A stretch of 54,673 nucleotides of DNA from Pseudoxanthomonas sp. (lineage in GTDB: Bacteria > Pseudomonadota > Gammaproteobacteria > Xanthomonadales > Xanthomonadaceae). The stretch is taken from positions 1 to 54,673 of the forward strand of contig NZ_PKDG01000038.1 of assembly GCF_002863005.1 (NCBI RefSeq), written 5' to 3'. The notes beneath the pieces are model-generated. The model worked only from the letters and a program-made list of their open reading frames with translations, did no database searches and was not told where the DNA came from. Shown in pieces: positions 14,817-26,509 of the stretch. Position numbers and translations under genes: made by a program. Numbering within the stretch: position 1 is the first letter of the stretch; every line of letters begins with the position of its first letter.

Positions 14817-15413
14817 GTGATCGATCCGGACGGCTACCGACCCAATGTCGGCATCGTGTTGATGCGGCCGGATGGCCGGGTGTTCTGGGCACGACGCGTG
14901 CGCCGGGATGGCTGGCAGTTTCCGCAAGGCGGCATGAACACGGACGAGACGCCGGTCGAGGCCATGTATCGTGAGTTGCGCGAAGAAACCGGCCTGTTGC
15001 CCGAACATGTTGAAGTTCTGGGTGTCACGCCCGGCTGGCTGCGCTATCGACTGCCTCCCCGCGCCATCCGGCGCAACGAACGCCAGGTCTGTATCGGGCA
15101 GAAGCAGGTGTGGTTCCTGTTGAGGCTGGTGGGCGACGAGGCGCATCTTCGCCTCGACCTGACCGAAAGCCCGGAGTTCGACCACTGGCGCTGGGTGGAC
15201 TTCTGGTACCCGCTCGAGCATGTGGTCATCTTCAAGCGCCGGGTCTATGCCAGCGCGCTGGAGCACTTGGCCACCTTCGCCCGGACCGTCGCCGGTCCGC
15301 AGGCGATCCCTCCCCAGTTGCCCATGCCCCGGTCGCAGGACGCGCCCCGGCGGCGGGGACGCGACCGACCGCTGCGTAAACGTGGCGGTGTGGGCGAACC
15401 CCTCAAGAATTGA
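14817..15413 (+). CDS. rppH: RNA pyrophosphohydrolase RppH
   Basis: A 198-residue Nudix hydrolase that removes pyrophosphate from mRNA 5' ends and so starts decay. The Nudix box runs from GGMNTDETP to REETGL (about 38-60), followed by the RppH-specific KQVWFLLRL and the basic helix [15 protein letters not shown]. The start is GTG 14817 ([13 protein letters not shown] follows, as in the family). The C-terminal ~35 residues are an Arg/Pro-rich tail longer than in E. coli, perhaps for RNA contact. Confidence 0.93.
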   Translation: MIDPDGYRPNVGIVLMRPDGRVFWARRVRRDGWQFPQGGMNTDETPVEAMYRELREETGLLPEHVEVLGVTPGWLRYRLPPRAIRRNERQVCIGQKQVWFLLRLVGDEAHLRLDLTESPEFDHWRWVDFWYPLEHVVIFKRRVYASALEHLATFARTVAGPQAIPPQLPMPRSQDAPRRRGRDRPLRKRGGVGEPLKN

Positions 15414-15440
15414 CAATCATTCTCATTCGGGGTGGAATAG
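15410..15440 (+). promoter_or_regulatory. Fur box overlapping the predicted bfd promoter
   Basis: TTGACA at 15410-15415 begins a stretch whose reverse complement reads gaatgagaatgattgtca (15411-15428), close to the Fur consensus GATAATGATAATCATTATC. A weak -10 (gaatag, 15435-15440) follows. Iron-replete repression of bfd is the expected outcome. Confidence 0.65.
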
Positions 15441-15480
15441 CCCCGGGCCGTTCCGTGCCCGCCGCATCGCCACCGCCACC

Positions 15481-15693
15481 GTGTACGTCTGCATCTGCAA
15501 CGGCGTGACCGACCGCCAGATCCGCGAAGCCGCCAGCGCCGGGTGCACCACCATGGCCGAACTCACGATGCGGACCGGTGCCGGCGCCAACTGCGGCAGC
15601 TGCCTGGACATGGCGATGGACGTGCTGCAGGCCGCCCAGCCCGCACCTCGCGAGAGCGTGTTCCCGATCATCGGCCTGTCGCACGCCGCCTGA
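15481..15693 (+). CDS. bfd: Bacterioferritin-associated ferredoxin Bfd
   Basis: A 70-residue [2Fe-2S] protein with Cys4, Cys6, Cys38 and Cys41 (CxC...CxxC). It donates electrons to bacterioferritin so that stored iron is released. GTG 15481 is chosen because the conserved start VYVCICNGVTD follows immediately; there is no strong ribosome site. The Fur box upstream and bfr downstream fit an iron-release role. Confidence 0.92.
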   Translation: MYVCICNGVTDRQIREAASAGCTTMAELTMRTGAGANCGSCLDMAMDVLQAAQPAPRESVFPIIGLSHAA

Positions 15694-16253
15694 CGATCCC
15701 GTGGCTGCGTCGCAGCGCGGTCGCATCACCGAATGATCACGATTCGCGTTCCGTCACCCGCGGCGCGCACGGGCTAACCTTCGCCGTCCTTCCGCCCACG
15801 GAGCATGGCCATGAAAGGCGATACCAAGGTCATCGAGTACCTCAACAAGGCGCTCTACAACGAGCTGACCGCGATCAACCAGTACTTCCTGCACGCCAAG
15901 ATGCTGAAGAACTGGGGCTTCAGGGAACTCGCCGAGCACGAGTACAAGGAATCCATCGACGAGATGAAGCATGCCGACAAACTGTCGGAGCGAATCCTGT
16001 TCCTCGATGGCCTGCCGAACTTCCAGGCGCTGGGCAAGCTGCGCATCGGCGAGACGCCGCGTGAAATCCTCGAATGCGACCTGGCGCTGGAACACGAAGC
16101 GCTGCCGCTATTGCGCGAGGCGATCGCCCATTGCGAATCCGTCGCCGACTACGTCAGCCGGCAGCTGTTCGTCGCCATCCTCGATTCCGAAGAAGAGCAC
16201 ATCGACTGGCTGGAAACGCAGTTGTCGGTCATCGACCGCATCGGCGAGCCGAA

Positions 16254-18749
<2,496 letters not shown>

Positions 18750-18751
18750 CG

Positions 18752-20653
18752 TTACAGCACCGCGTTGTGGAAATCGAACCCGAGTTCGCTGCCGACCGCC
18801 TGCACCAGGTTGCCCTGGATGAAGTCGACGCCGCCCATCCACATGGCGGCCGCGGCCTGGGGGTCTTCGATCTGCTGGCCGATCACCTGCAATCCCTGGC
18901 GGTGGGCGTTGTCGATGATGCCGCGCAGCTGGTCGCGCAGCACCGGATCCGCATGCGCGCTGGCGTACTTGCTGGAAACGCGGACGAAGCCGAGCGGCAG
19001 CTGCGTGAGCAGGGCGTCGGCTTCCGCGCCGGGTTCGAACTGGCTGAGGCAGAACTGCACGCCGGCCGGCATCAGCTGCTGGCAGAACTGGCGCAGGGTG
19101 ACGGTGTGGATCAGCGCATCGGCCAGGCGCAGGTCGATGACCAGCGACGTGCCTTCGATGCCGCGCGCGCGCAGCGCGTCGAGCAGCCACTGCGCATGCG
19201 ATTCGCGCGCGAGCGAGCGCGGCGACTGCGAAACGAACAGGCGCAGCGAAGGACCGGCCGCTTGCCGTTCGGCCAGCACGTACAGCGCGTGTTCCAGCAC
19301 CCAATGGTCGATCTGGGCGATGCCGCCGGCCAGTTCGGCGGCCGGGATCACCTGCGATGCCGGCAGCAGCGAGCCGTCGGGCTGGCGCATGCGCAGCAGC
19401 ACCTGGTACTGCGCCTGGTCGCTGCCAGCGACGGCCACGATCGGCTGGTAGGCGAGTTCGAACTGGCCGTCCTCCAGCGAAATGCGGGGCGCGTCGTCGT
19501 CGACTTCGGCAGGCACGAATTCGGCCAGGCTGTCGGGCTTCAGGCGTGCCTGCAGGACCGCGCGTTCGATGGCCTCCAGCGCGCTGCCGGCGTCGGCGAA
19601 GCCGAGCGACAGTGCGGTGTACCCGACCGAGCCGCGGAGCTTGAGGACTTCGTTGGGACGCGTCTGGAAATCGTGGCCCGCCAGGCCGTCGCGCAGTTGC
19701 TGCGCGAGCGCGGCGAGCGTGGCCTCGTCGACGCTGTCGGCCAGCATCAGGAAACTGTTGTCGTTCAGGCGCGCCACCGGATGCGGCGACGCGGCGGAGG
19801 CCAGTTGCCGGCCGGCCTGGTTCATCAGGTGCTCGAACACCGCGTAGCCGTAGCGCTCGCGCAGGCTCAACGCACTGTTGACCTCGACGAAGAACAGGCC
19901 GCCGCGCGACTGGCGCTGCAGCGAGTCCGCCAGTTGCTGCAGCACGAAGCTGCGCGTCGGCAGGCCGGTGTCGGTATTCACCGACGGCCGCGGCGCCTGC
20001 AGTGCCTGGCTGCGCTGGCGCGCGCGCTGGATGCGGTTGGAGACCGCGGCGATCAGGTGCCGGGGCCGGATCGGCTTGTTGAGGAAATCGTCGGCGCCGC
20101 TTTCGAGCACCTCGAACTGGCGTTCCGGGTCGGGATCGCCGGTCAGGAACACGATCGGCAGGTGCAGGTACTCCGGCTGCTGCCGCAGCAGCATGGTCAG
20201 CGACATGCCGTCCTTGCCGGGCATGTGCAGGTCCATGAGCACCAGGTCCGGACGGAAGCGGCGCATGGTGTCCAGCAGGCCGTCGGACTGCATCTGCACT
20301 TCGGCCTGCATGCCGGCGCCGTGCAGCACGCTCTGGGCGAACAGGGCCTGGCCGCGATCGTCTTCGACGATCAGCACGCGATACGGGGATTCCGGATCGA
20401 CCGGCTCCGGCGGCGGTGCGGGCGCGGTCGCATCCGTGGGCGCGGCAGGCGCAGCGGCCGGGGCGGCGACAGGCGGGGGCGGTGGCGTCTGGGTCATCTC
20501 GACGGGCTCTCCGGCTCCAGGGGCATCCGCCGCGTCCTCAGGGGCGGCATCGTCCACCCAGCGGCGCCAATGGTGCGCCGGTGGTGTTTCGGCCCGCAGG
20601 CGCGAGCGTGAAGGCTCGTCCTGCGGGCGGGATGTGGCATCGAGCGTGGACAT
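18752..20653 (-). CDS. REC-GGDEF-EAL protein with degenerate catalytic motifs (FimX-like)
   Basis: A 633-residue cytoplasmic protein: a Pro/Ala-rich N-terminus (about 40-88), a receiver domain with Asp141 and Lys193, a GGDEF-like domain where GGDEF reads LNDNS (about 296-300), and an EAL-like domain where EAL reads QVL (YQVLLRM, about 416-422) and the DDFG motif reads LSQFEPG. Neither making nor cutting c-di-GMP looks possible. Such domains in FimX/Filp bind c-di-GMP and control type IV pili; that role here is inference. ATG 20653 has ggggaag 4 bp upstream. The gene is 2 bp from the hybrid kinase gene, so a phosphorelay to Asp141 is plausible. Confidence 0.85.
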   Translation of the reverse strand: MSTLDATSRPQDEPSRSRLRAETPPAHHWRRWVDDAAPEDAADAPGAGEPVEMTQTPPPPPVAAPAAAPAAPTDATAPAPPPEPVDPESPYRVLIVEDDRGQALFAQSVLHGAGMQAEVQMQSDGLLDTMRRFRPDLVLMDLHMPGKDGMSLTMLLRQQPEYLHLPIVFLTGDPDPERQFEVLESGADDFLNKPIRPRHLIAAVSNRIQRARQRSQALQAPRPSVNTDTGLPTRSFVLQQLADSLQRQSRGGLFFVEVNSALSLRERYGYAVFEHLMNQAGRQLASAASPHPVARLNDNSFLMLADSVDEATLAALAQQLRDGLAGHDFQTRPNEVLKLRGSVGYTALSLGFADAGSALEAIERAVLQARLKPDSLAEFVPAEVDDDAPRISLEDGQFELAYQPIVAVAGSDQAQYQVLLRMRQPDGSLLPASQVIPAAELAGGIAQIDHWVLEHALYVLAERQAAGPSLRLFVSQSPRSLARESHAQWLLDALRARGIEGTSLVIDLRLADALIHTVTLRQFCQQLMPAGVQFCLSQFEPGAEADALLTQLPLGFVRVSSKYASAHADPVLRDQLRGIIDNAHRQGLQVIGQQIEDPQAAAAMWMGGVDFIQGNLVQAVGSELGFDFHNAVL

Positions 20654-20735
20654 CAGGCTTCCCCAAGCTGAGCCCCATTATGCGATGAAGTTCACGACCG
20701 AGGCGGAGTCATGATTACCGATGCACCGGCGCCTG

Positions 20736-21356
20736 TCACGGGCCGGAGGCCGGGGGCGAGGCATGTGCCGGGGGCGCGGCCTGCAGCAGACGCTTCACGC
20801 CACGCGCAAGCTTGCGCCAGACCCACCAGACGGCCGCCGCGATCAGCAGCGACGTCCCGACCACCAGCAACAACGCAATCCAGGGGTGCGCAAAGGCCAA
20901 GGTCAGTCCGCCGACCACGACCGCGTCCTCGGTGACCGACGCAGCCCAGTTGCTGACAGGCTCGGGCGACGTGTTCATGAGTGCGCGTGTGCCGCTCTTG
21001 AGCACATGGCTGGTCAGGGCGACCCCGGCGCCGGCCGCCAGCACGCCGCCGCTGAGCTGGCCGTCCGGCGACAGCGTGGCGGCCGCGAGGAAGGCGCCGG
21101 CAGGCACCCGGGCCAAGGTCTGCAGCAGGTCCCAACCGGAGTCCACGCCCGGGATCTTGTCGGCGAAGAACTCCGTCAGCGCCAGCGCACCGGAAGTGCC
21201 CAGCACCCACCACGATTCGGTCGCCTGCAGCGCCGGCGGCAGGTCCAGCCAGCCGAGCGCGCCAGCCAGGCCGACGCCGAACACCGTCAGGTAGACGCGG
21301 ATCCCCGCCATCCATGCCAACAGGATCCCAATTACGAAAAGATGCGCTTCGGACAT
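20736..21356 (-). CDS. DUF4126-family inner-membrane protein
   Basis: A 206-residue, strongly hydrophobic protein with about five or six helices rich in Ala, Gly and Val, and conserved features such as GIRVYLTVFGVGL near the start and TSHVLKSGTRALMN in the middle. I recognise it as DUF4126; no biochemical role is known to me. ATG 21356 is preferred over the in-frame GTG at 21365. It is divergent from the bactofilin operon. Confidence 0.75.
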   Translation of the reverse strand: MSEAHLFVIGILLAWMAGIRVYLTVFGVGLAGALGWLDLPPALQATESWWVLGTSGALALTEFFADKIPGVDSGWDLLQTLARVPAGAFLAAATLSPDGQLSGGVLAAGAGVALTSHVLKSGTRALMNTSPEPVSNWAASVTEDAVVVGGLTLAFAHPWIALLLVVGTSLLIAAAVWWVWRKLARGVKRLLQAAPPAHASPPASGP

Positions 21357-21378
21357 CCCGGCCACTCCCGTTAGACTC

Positions 21379-21408
21379 TTGGGCTCGCGCCACTGCGGCG
21401 AGTATAGG
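21379..21408 (+). promoter_or_regulatory. Possible promoter of the bactofilin operon
   Basis: TTGGGC (21379-21384) and TATAGG (21403-21408) are 18 bp apart in the short divergent gap, 47 bp before the first ATG. Match quality is moderate. Confidence 0.4.
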
Positions 21409-21454
21409 GGTCCCGTGTGGCTGCCGGCTGAGCGCCGCCCGCCGCTTGTCCGTC

Positions 21455-22189
21455 ATGCCTGCGCCTGTTCCTTCCCGCTTTCGGATCGTGCCGCGCGACG
21501 CGGCCGTACGCCGCCGCGGCACCTCGCTGCTCTTCCTGGTGGCGTGGGTGGCCAGTCTTGGCGCGGTCTGGTGGGCAGCCAGCCACACCGCCGCGCCGCG
21601 GCTGGCGCAGGCCGATGCGGCGCGCACCCAGGCCGAGCGCGAACTCGAGGCGGTGAGCGCCGAACTGACCACCCTGCGCCAGCGCGAATCCACGCTGGCC
21701 CGCTCAGACCAGATCAGCCGCGCGGCCAATGCCGAAGTGCAGGAGGGTCTGGCCGAGCGCGACGAGGAAATCGCTGCGCTGCGCGCGGACATCGCGTTCT
21801 ACGAGCGTCTGGTCGGATCGACGAGCCAGCGCAAGGGCCTGAGTGTCCACGTGGCCGAATTCGCGCCTGAAGCCGGCGGCACCTGGCGCTACCAGATCAT
21901 GCTGACCCAGACGATGAACCGCGGCGCGATCAGCCAGGGCCAGATGCGCTTCATCGTCGAAGGGGTCCGCGCCGGCAAGCTGGCCACGGTGCAGTGGGAC
22001 GAACTGCACCAGCAGCGCAGCGCCCCGGCGCAGGCGTATTCCTTCCGTTATTTCCAGCAGTTGGATGGCAACGTGATGCTGCCGCCGGACTTCACCCCGC
22101 AACGCGTCAAGGTGTCGTTGCATGGCGAGGACGCGGCGGTGGAGCAGGCCCTCGACTGGAAGACCGCCACAGCCGCAGGAGGCAAGTGA
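21455..22189 (+). CDS. Membrane-anchored coiled-coil protein (DUF6776-like), first copy
   Basis: A 244-residue protein with a short cytoplasmic N-terminus, one membrane helix (about 23-44), a coiled coil (about 48-112: alternating AQAERELEAVSAEL and RDEEIAALRADI) and a globular periplasmic C-terminal domain. The block SDQISRAANAEVQEGLAERD is shared almost unchanged with the product at 22667-23395. I believe databases call this DUF6776 (unverified). One base separates it from the bactofilin gene. Confidence 0.75.
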   Translation: MPAPVPSRFRIVPRDAAVRRRGTSLLFLVAWVASLGAVWWAASHTAAPRLAQADAARTQAERELEAVSAELTTLRQRESTLARSDQISRAANAEVQEGLAERDEEIAALRADIAFYERLVGSTSQRKGLSVHVAEFAPEAGGTWRYQIMLTQTMNRGAISQGQMRFIVEGVRAGKLATVQWDELHQQRSAPAQAYSFRYFQQLDGNVMLPPDFTPQRVKVSLHGEDAAVEQALDWKTATAAGGK

Positions 22190-22190
22190 G

Positions 22191-22619
22191 ATGTTCAAGC
22201 CCAAGCCCATCCGTCCCGACGTGGGCGCCATCGACACCCTGATCGGTCCGCAGGTCACCATCCGGGGCGACGTCGTGTTCAGTGGTGGCCTGTACGTGGA
22301 AGGCCACATCCAGGGCAAGGTGATCGCCGAAGCCGGCGGTCGTGCCGTGCTGACCCTTGCCGAACAGGGCAGCATCGAAGGCGAGGTGCAGGTGCCGGTG
22401 GTGGTGATCAACGGGCGCATGACCGGCGATGTCCATGCCCTCGAGCGCATCGAACTGGCCGCCAAGGCGCGCGTGCAGGGCAACCTGCACTACAAGGTGG
22501 TCGAGATGACTGCCGGTGCGCAACTCACGGGGCGGCTGGTGCATGCCGACGCGGTGCCCGCGGACACCGGCGCGCACGAAGCGGCACCGACCGACGCCTG
22601 GGCCACCGCCGACGCCTGA
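22191..22619 (+). CDS. Bactofilin (polymer-forming cytoskeletal protein)
   Basis: A 142-residue protein with a bactofilin core (about 15-115) of short repeated beta turns: GPQVTIRGDVVFSGGLYVEG, then GKVIAEAGG, GSIEGEV, GRMTGDVHA and ARVQGNLHYK. Such proteins form non-nucleotide filaments at the inner membrane and position wall or envelope machinery. The start MFKPKPIRPD carries the short N-terminal membrane-targeting style of the family. The genes on both sides encode paralogous single-pass coiled-coil proteins, likely partners. Confidence 0.93.
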   Translation: MFKPKPIRPDVGAIDTLIGPQVTIRGDVVFSGGLYVEGHIQGKVIAEAGGRAVLTLAEQGSIEGEVQVPVVVINGRMTGDVHALERIELAAKARVQGNLHYKVVEMTAGAQLTGRLVHADAVPADTGAHEAAPTDAWATADA

Positions 22620-22666
22620 CGGCGCCATTCAGAGCCCGCTGGGAACGGCCGCGCTATCCTGCGGCC

Positions 22667-23395
22667 ATGAACGCCAGGCCCGTCCCGCCGAACGTACCTC
22701 CGCCCCGTTTCAAACGGGGGCCGTTCATCGCGCTCTCGGTGCTGGGCGGCGCACTCGTGTTGGGCGGCTGGGCGCTGTGGCACGCGCTGGCGGGCGACGC
22801 GGAGCCGGGTCCGACGCCCGCGCAACTGCGGGTCCAGCAACAGCGCATCGAGGTGCTCGAGCAGCAGGTCGCCACGTTGTCCCGCTCCGACCAGATCAGC
22901 CGCGACGCCAACCGCGACCTGCAGGCCACCCTGTCCGAGCGCGACGAGGAAATCGCCGGCCTTCGCGCCGATGTCGCGTTCTACGAACGGTTCGTCGGTG
23001 CCACCGCGCAACGTCGCGGCCTGTCGGTGCACGAGCTCATCCTGCAGCCGCAGGACGAACAGGCCTGGCATTTCACCGCCACGCTTACGCAGAACCTCAA
23101 CCGCGGCGCCGTGAATGCGGGCCGCCTGCTGGTGTCCGTGGAGGGCACCGAGGCCGGCAAGCTGCGCCGCCTGGCCTGGGCCGACCTGCGCCAGCAGCCG
23201 AACGCGCCCGGCGTGCCGTACTCGTTCAAGTATTTCCAGCAGGTCGAGGGCGACCTGCTGCTGCCGCCCGGCTTCAAGCCCGTGCGCGTCATCGCCCGCG
23301 TCGTGCCGCAGAGCGGCGCGGCCGTGGAACAGTCGTTCCCGTGGGCGCAGGCGTCGGCGAAAGAGGGTGCCGGCCAGGGCGCCGCCACGCGCTGA
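22667..23395 (+). CDS. Membrane-anchored coiled-coil protein (DUF6776-like), second copy
   Basis: A 242-residue paralogue of the product at 21455-22189: N-terminal helix (about 18-42), coiled coil (about 53-105) and periplasmic domain. Shared text includes [34 protein letters not shown] and [19 protein letters not shown]. Divergence is spread along the protein, so the duplication is old. It lies 47 bp after the bactofilin gene and 37 bp before erpA. Confidence 0.75.
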   Translation: MNARPVPPNVPPPRFKRGPFIALSVLGGALVLGGWALWHALAGDAEPGPTPAQLRVQQQRIEVLEQQVATLSRSDQISRDANRDLQATLSERDEEIAGLRADVAFYERFVGATAQRRGLSVHELILQPQDEQAWHFTATLTQNLNRGAVNAGRLLVSVEGTEAGKLRRLAWADLRQQPNAPGVPYSFKYFQQVEGDLLLPPGFKPVRVIARVVPQSGAAVEQSFPWAQASAKEGAGQGAATR

Positions 23396-23432
23396 GCTTG
23401 AACTGCCTTCCGCCAGCCCCCATCCTTGCCGC

Positions 23433-23819
23433 ATGACCACCGTCGTTTCCCTGCCCACCGCGGCGGCCGCGCCCGATTACCAGTCGATCGACCGTCCGCT
23501 GAACTTCACGCCGGCGGCGGCCGCCAAGGTGCGCGAGCTGATCCAGGAAGAAGGCAGCGATTCGCTCGCCCTTCGCGTCTACATCCAGGGCGGTGGGTGC
23601 TCGGGATTCCAGTACGGGTTCGAGTTCGACGAGAATCGCGCGGAAGACGATGTCGCCGTCGATACCGATGGCGTGTCGCTGCTGGTGGATCCCCTCAGCC
23701 TGCAATACCTGATGGGGGCGGAAGTCGACTACAGCGAAAGCCTGCAGGGTGCGCAGTTCGTCATCCGCAACCCGAACGCCAAGACCACCTGCGGCTGCGG
23801 CAGCAGTTTCAGCATGTGA
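23433..23819 (+). CDS. erpA: Iron-sulfur cluster insertion protein ErpA
   Basis: A 128-residue A-type carrier that hands [2Fe-2S] or [4Fe-4S] clusters to apo-enzymes. The three ligating cysteines are Cys56 (GGGCSGF), Cys120 and Cys122 (CGCGSSF). It begins with a short non-conserved N-terminal extension (about 18 residues) before the conserved [12 protein letters not shown]. The stop overlaps the nudC start (GTGA). Confidence 0.95.
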   Translation: MTTVVSLPTAAAAPDYQSIDRPLNFTPAAAAKVRELIQEEGSDSLALRVYIQGGGCSGFQYGFEFDENRAEDDVAVDTDGVSLLVDPLSLQYLMGAEVDYSESLQGAQFVIRNPNAKTTCGCGSSFSM

Positions 23820-24787
23820 CGCCCGGCCTGCCGCGTCCCGTGACAGGTCACGCTTCCCTTTCTGCGCCGCTTTCCGGGTTCGCCTTCGCGGGCGACACGC
23901 TGGACCGCGCCGACGCCTTGCGCGACGACGCCGACGCGCTGGCGCGCCTGTGGCCCGATGCGTGCGTGCTGGTGCTGGACGATGAAGGGCGCGCGATGGC
24001 GGATGCCGACGGTGCGCTGCTGGCCTGCGCAGGCGCGTCGTTGGGCGGGGGGCCAGGCGCCAGTCTCTTCCTCGGCGTGCGCGACGGCGTGGCGTGGTTC
24101 GCCGCACACGCCCGCCACCACGCCGTGGATGCGCCTGCATGGCGTGACCTGCGACGCGCGGCGGCGACCTGGCCTGCGTTCGAGTCCGGCGTCTTCGCGA
24201 TGGCGCGCGCGCTGCTGCACTGGCAGTCCTCGACCCGTTTCTGCAGCGCCTGCGGCGGCGACATCACGTTCCGCCGGGCCGGGTACATCGCGCACTGCAC
24301 GCAGTGCGGCAAGGACCACTATCCGCGCGTCGATCCGGCGGTGATCGTCGCGGTAAGCGACGGCGAGCGCCTGCTGCTCGGCCGGCAGGCATCGTGGCCA
24401 CCGCGACGCTATTCGGTCGTCGCCGGCTTCGTGGAGCCGGGCGAGACGCTCGAGCAGACCGTCGCGCGGGAAGTACGCGAGGAAACCCAGGTGCGCGTGC
24501 GGTCGTGCCGCTACCTGGGTGCGCAGCCGTGGCCGTTCCCGGGCGCATTGATGCTGGGCTTCTGTGCGGACGCCGAACCGGACACGCCGCAGGTCGACGG
24601 CGAGCTCGAGGACGCGCGCTGGTTCTCGTTCGACGAGATCGATGCCGCGCTCGCGCGCGAGGGCAGCGACGATGGCGAAGGCCTGCTGTTGTCGCCGTCG
24701 ATTTCGATCGCGCGCGCGCTGATCGAGCACTGGCACGCCGGCATGCGCGCGCGCCTCGCGCCCACGGCAGCCGAGACCGGGCATTAA
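23816..24787 (+). CDS. nudC: NADH pyrophosphatase / NAD-decapping Nudix enzyme NudC
   Basis: A 323-residue zinc Nudix hydrolase acting on NAD(H) and NAD-capped RNA. The zinc ribbon is visible as FCSACGGD...[12 protein letters not shown], the Nudix box as [20 protein letters not shown], and the NAD motif as AQPWPFP. The start is GTG 23816, overlapping the erpA stop; GTG 23840 is a possible alternative. A much longer in-frame ATG upstream only reads through erpA in another frame. Confidence 0.93.
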   Translation: MTPGLPRPVTGHASLSAPLSGFAFAGDTLDRADALRDDADALARLWPDACVLVLDDEGRAMADADGALLACAGASLGGGPGASLFLGVRDGVAWFAAHARHHAVDAPAWRDLRRAAATWPAFESGVFAMARALLHWQSSTRFCSACGGDITFRRAGYIAHCTQCGKDHYPRVDPAVIVAVSDGERLLLGRQASWPPRRYSVVAGFVEPGETLEQTVAREVREETQVRVRSCRYLGAQPWPFPGALMLGFCADAEPDTPQVDGELEDARWFSFDEIDAALAREGSDDGEGLLLSPSISIARALIEHWHAGMRARLAPTAAETGH

Positions 24788-24825
24788 CAGCCCCCCACGC
24801 TAGAATCCCGGCCGGAGGAGCCTGC

Positions 24826-25704
24826 ATGTCGATCACGCTCGTTGCCGTCGTGCTTGCGCTGGTGCTGGGCCATGTCGCGCCCACGCTGGTCGCCTCGCTC
24901 CGTCGTTACGCGTGGTACGACGCGTGGCTTCACTGGCTGGGCGAATCGGCGGGCGGCGCGTGGCAGGCACGCTATGGCATCGCACTGGCGCTGGTGCCGG
25001 TGCTGCTGGTGGTCGCGCTGCTGCAGGGGCTGCTCGATGGACCGGTCTACGGACTCGTGGGCCTGTTGTTCGATATCGCGGTCCTGGTCTATGCGTGGGG
25101 TCCGCGCGATCTCGATGTCGACGTCGAAGCGGTCATCGATGCGCACGACGCCCCGAGCCGTCGCGCCGCCATCGCGCGCCTCGGCTTGACGGGCGAGACG
25201 GCGGCGCTGGATGGTCCCGCGCTGGTGGAGGCCGTGTTCGCCAATGCATTGCGCCGCTGGTTCGGCGTGCTGTTCTGGTTCCTGCTGCTCGGCCCCGTGG
25301 GGGCGATGCTCTATCGGCTTGCGGTGCACAGTCGCGCTTCGGAGGTCCTGCCCGAGCAGAACCGGCGCGGGACGCAGGTGCTGACGACGGCACTCGAGTG
25401 GCCGGTCGCGCAATTGATGACGCTCGCGATGGCGCTGGTGGGCAACTTCGATACGGTGTTCACCGCCTGGCGTGAAGCGGGCGGCACGCGTTTCCGCCTG
25501 GACACGGGCTTCCTGCCGCACGCCGCCCGCGCAAGCGTGCGCGGTGAGCTGGCGGAGGAGGCCGAGGAATATGCGGAGGAGGGCATGGTGCAGGCCATGC
25601 GCGACCTGCCCGAACTGCGCGATGCGATGAGCTTGGTGTGGCGCATCCTGCTGCTGTGGCTGGCGACGCTGGCAGTGTTCGTGATCGGCGGCTGGGTCAG
25701 CTGA
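24826..25704 (+). CDS. ampE: AmpE-family membrane protein
   Basis: A 292-residue inner-membrane protein with CobD/CbiB-like topology: helices near 1-20, 48-85, 150-175 and 270-292. In enterobacteria AmpE accompanies AmpD and affects beta-lactamase induction by sensing wall turnover. No ampD is next to it here. A ggaggag site sits 6 bp before ATG 24826. It is the last gene of the bactofilin-erpA-nudC run and ends 16 bp from a convergent gene. Confidence 0.85.
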   Translation: MSITLVAVVLALVLGHVAPTLVASLRRYAWYDAWLHWLGESAGGAWQARYGIALALVPVLLVVALLQGLLDGPVYGLVGLLFDIAVLVYAWGPRDLDVDVEAVIDAHDAPSRRAAIARLGLTGETAALDGPALVEAVFANALRRWFGVLFWFLLLGPVGAMLYRLAVHSRASEVLPEQNRRGTQVLTTALEWPVAQLMTLAMALVGNFDTVFTAWREAGGTRFRLDTGFLPHAARASVRGELAEEAEEYAEEGMVQAMRDLPELRDAMSLVWRILLLWLATLAVFVIGGWVS

Positions 25705-25720
25705 GCCAGCGTGTGCAGCG

Positions 25721-26134
25721 TCAGCCCGGCGCGAGCAGCGTGAAGGGAAACCACGGCAGGTTGCGCGCGATCCAGTACGCCGGCAACAGCACCAGCCAGA
25801 AGCGGGGCGCCAGCAGGACGCGCATCACCGGTTCGAGCGCACGCGGGCGCCAGCCCTGTCCGTGCGCGATCATCATCGGGATCGCCGGCAACAGCAGCAC
25901 CGCGAGCGGATTCATCGCGAAGGCGCGCCCCAGGTCGCCGTGGACCAGTGCGTGCAGGGCGCGGGTCAGGCCGCATCCCACGCAGAAATAACCGGTCAGT
26001 GCACGGAACATGCAGCCCGGGAACGGGCTGTCCGCGGCATTGGGATCGAACGTCAGCAGCAGCCATACGCCAGCGGCGGCCACCAGGGCCGCCGCCGTCA
26101 ATGCCGCGTAGTGCAGGGGTCGCAGCGCGATCAC
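25721..26134 (-). CDS. DUF2752-family membrane protein
   Basis: A 137-residue protein with three helices and the family signature GCMFRALTGYFCVGCGLTRAL (Cys41, Cys51, Cys54 with Arg and Thr). GTG 26134 overlaps the stop of the CD225 gene (GTGA). No function is established to my knowledge. DUF2752 and small TM2/CD225 proteins are often encoded together, which this locus repeats. Confidence 0.8.
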   Translation of the reverse strand: MIALRPLHYAALTAAALVAAAGVWLLLTFDPNAADSPFPGCMFRALTGYFCVGCGLTRALHALVHGDLGRAFAMNPLAVLLLPAIPMMIAHGQGWRPRALEPVMRVLLAPRFWLVLLPAYWIARNLPWFPFTLLAPG

Positions 26135-26466
26135 TGCATCTGTTGCATCTGCTGCATCATCTCCATGTACTGCTCCATGCCGCCGGTGGCGATCATGATG
26201 ATGTTGAGCAGCAGGCCGATGATGGCGAACGCAGTGGCCACCCAGCACCAGGTCTTGGCGTTGGCGGACGCGCGGCGCGCGCCTTCTAGGTCGCCCTGGT
26301 TGAGCTTGCCGTTCACCTGCGACGAGAACACGATCGCGACGATGCCGATCAGGCCGAGCGGGCAGCACAGGCAGGTGGCCAGTACGGTGGACACGATGGC
26401 CCATGCGAGATGGTTGGGTACGCTGTCCGGCGTGGACGACGAGGGCATGGGAGGTACGGCGCTCAT
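26131..26466 (-). CDS. CD225/dispanin-family small membrane protein (copy 1)
   Basis: A 111-residue protein with a Pro/Ser-rich start, an amphipathic-hydrophobic first helix (NHLAWAIVSTVLATCLCCPLG), a basic loop (VNGKLNQGDLEGARRASANAK) and a second helix, the dispanin plan of vertebrate IFITM proteins. A Met/Gln repeat ends the protein (MEMMQQMQQMQ). Cys residues in helix 1 could be lipid-modified, as in IFITM; that is speculation. Confidence 0.82.
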   Translation of the reverse strand: MSAVPPMPSSSTPDSVPNHLAWAIVSTVLATCLCCPLGLIGIVAIVFSSQVNGKLNQGDLEGARRASANAKTWCWVATAFAIIGLLLNIIMIATGGMEQYMEMMQQMQQMQ

Positions 26467-26509
26467 GCAGGCTTTCCTTATGCAGGGATGGAGGGTCGTG
26501 CGAGTCGGC

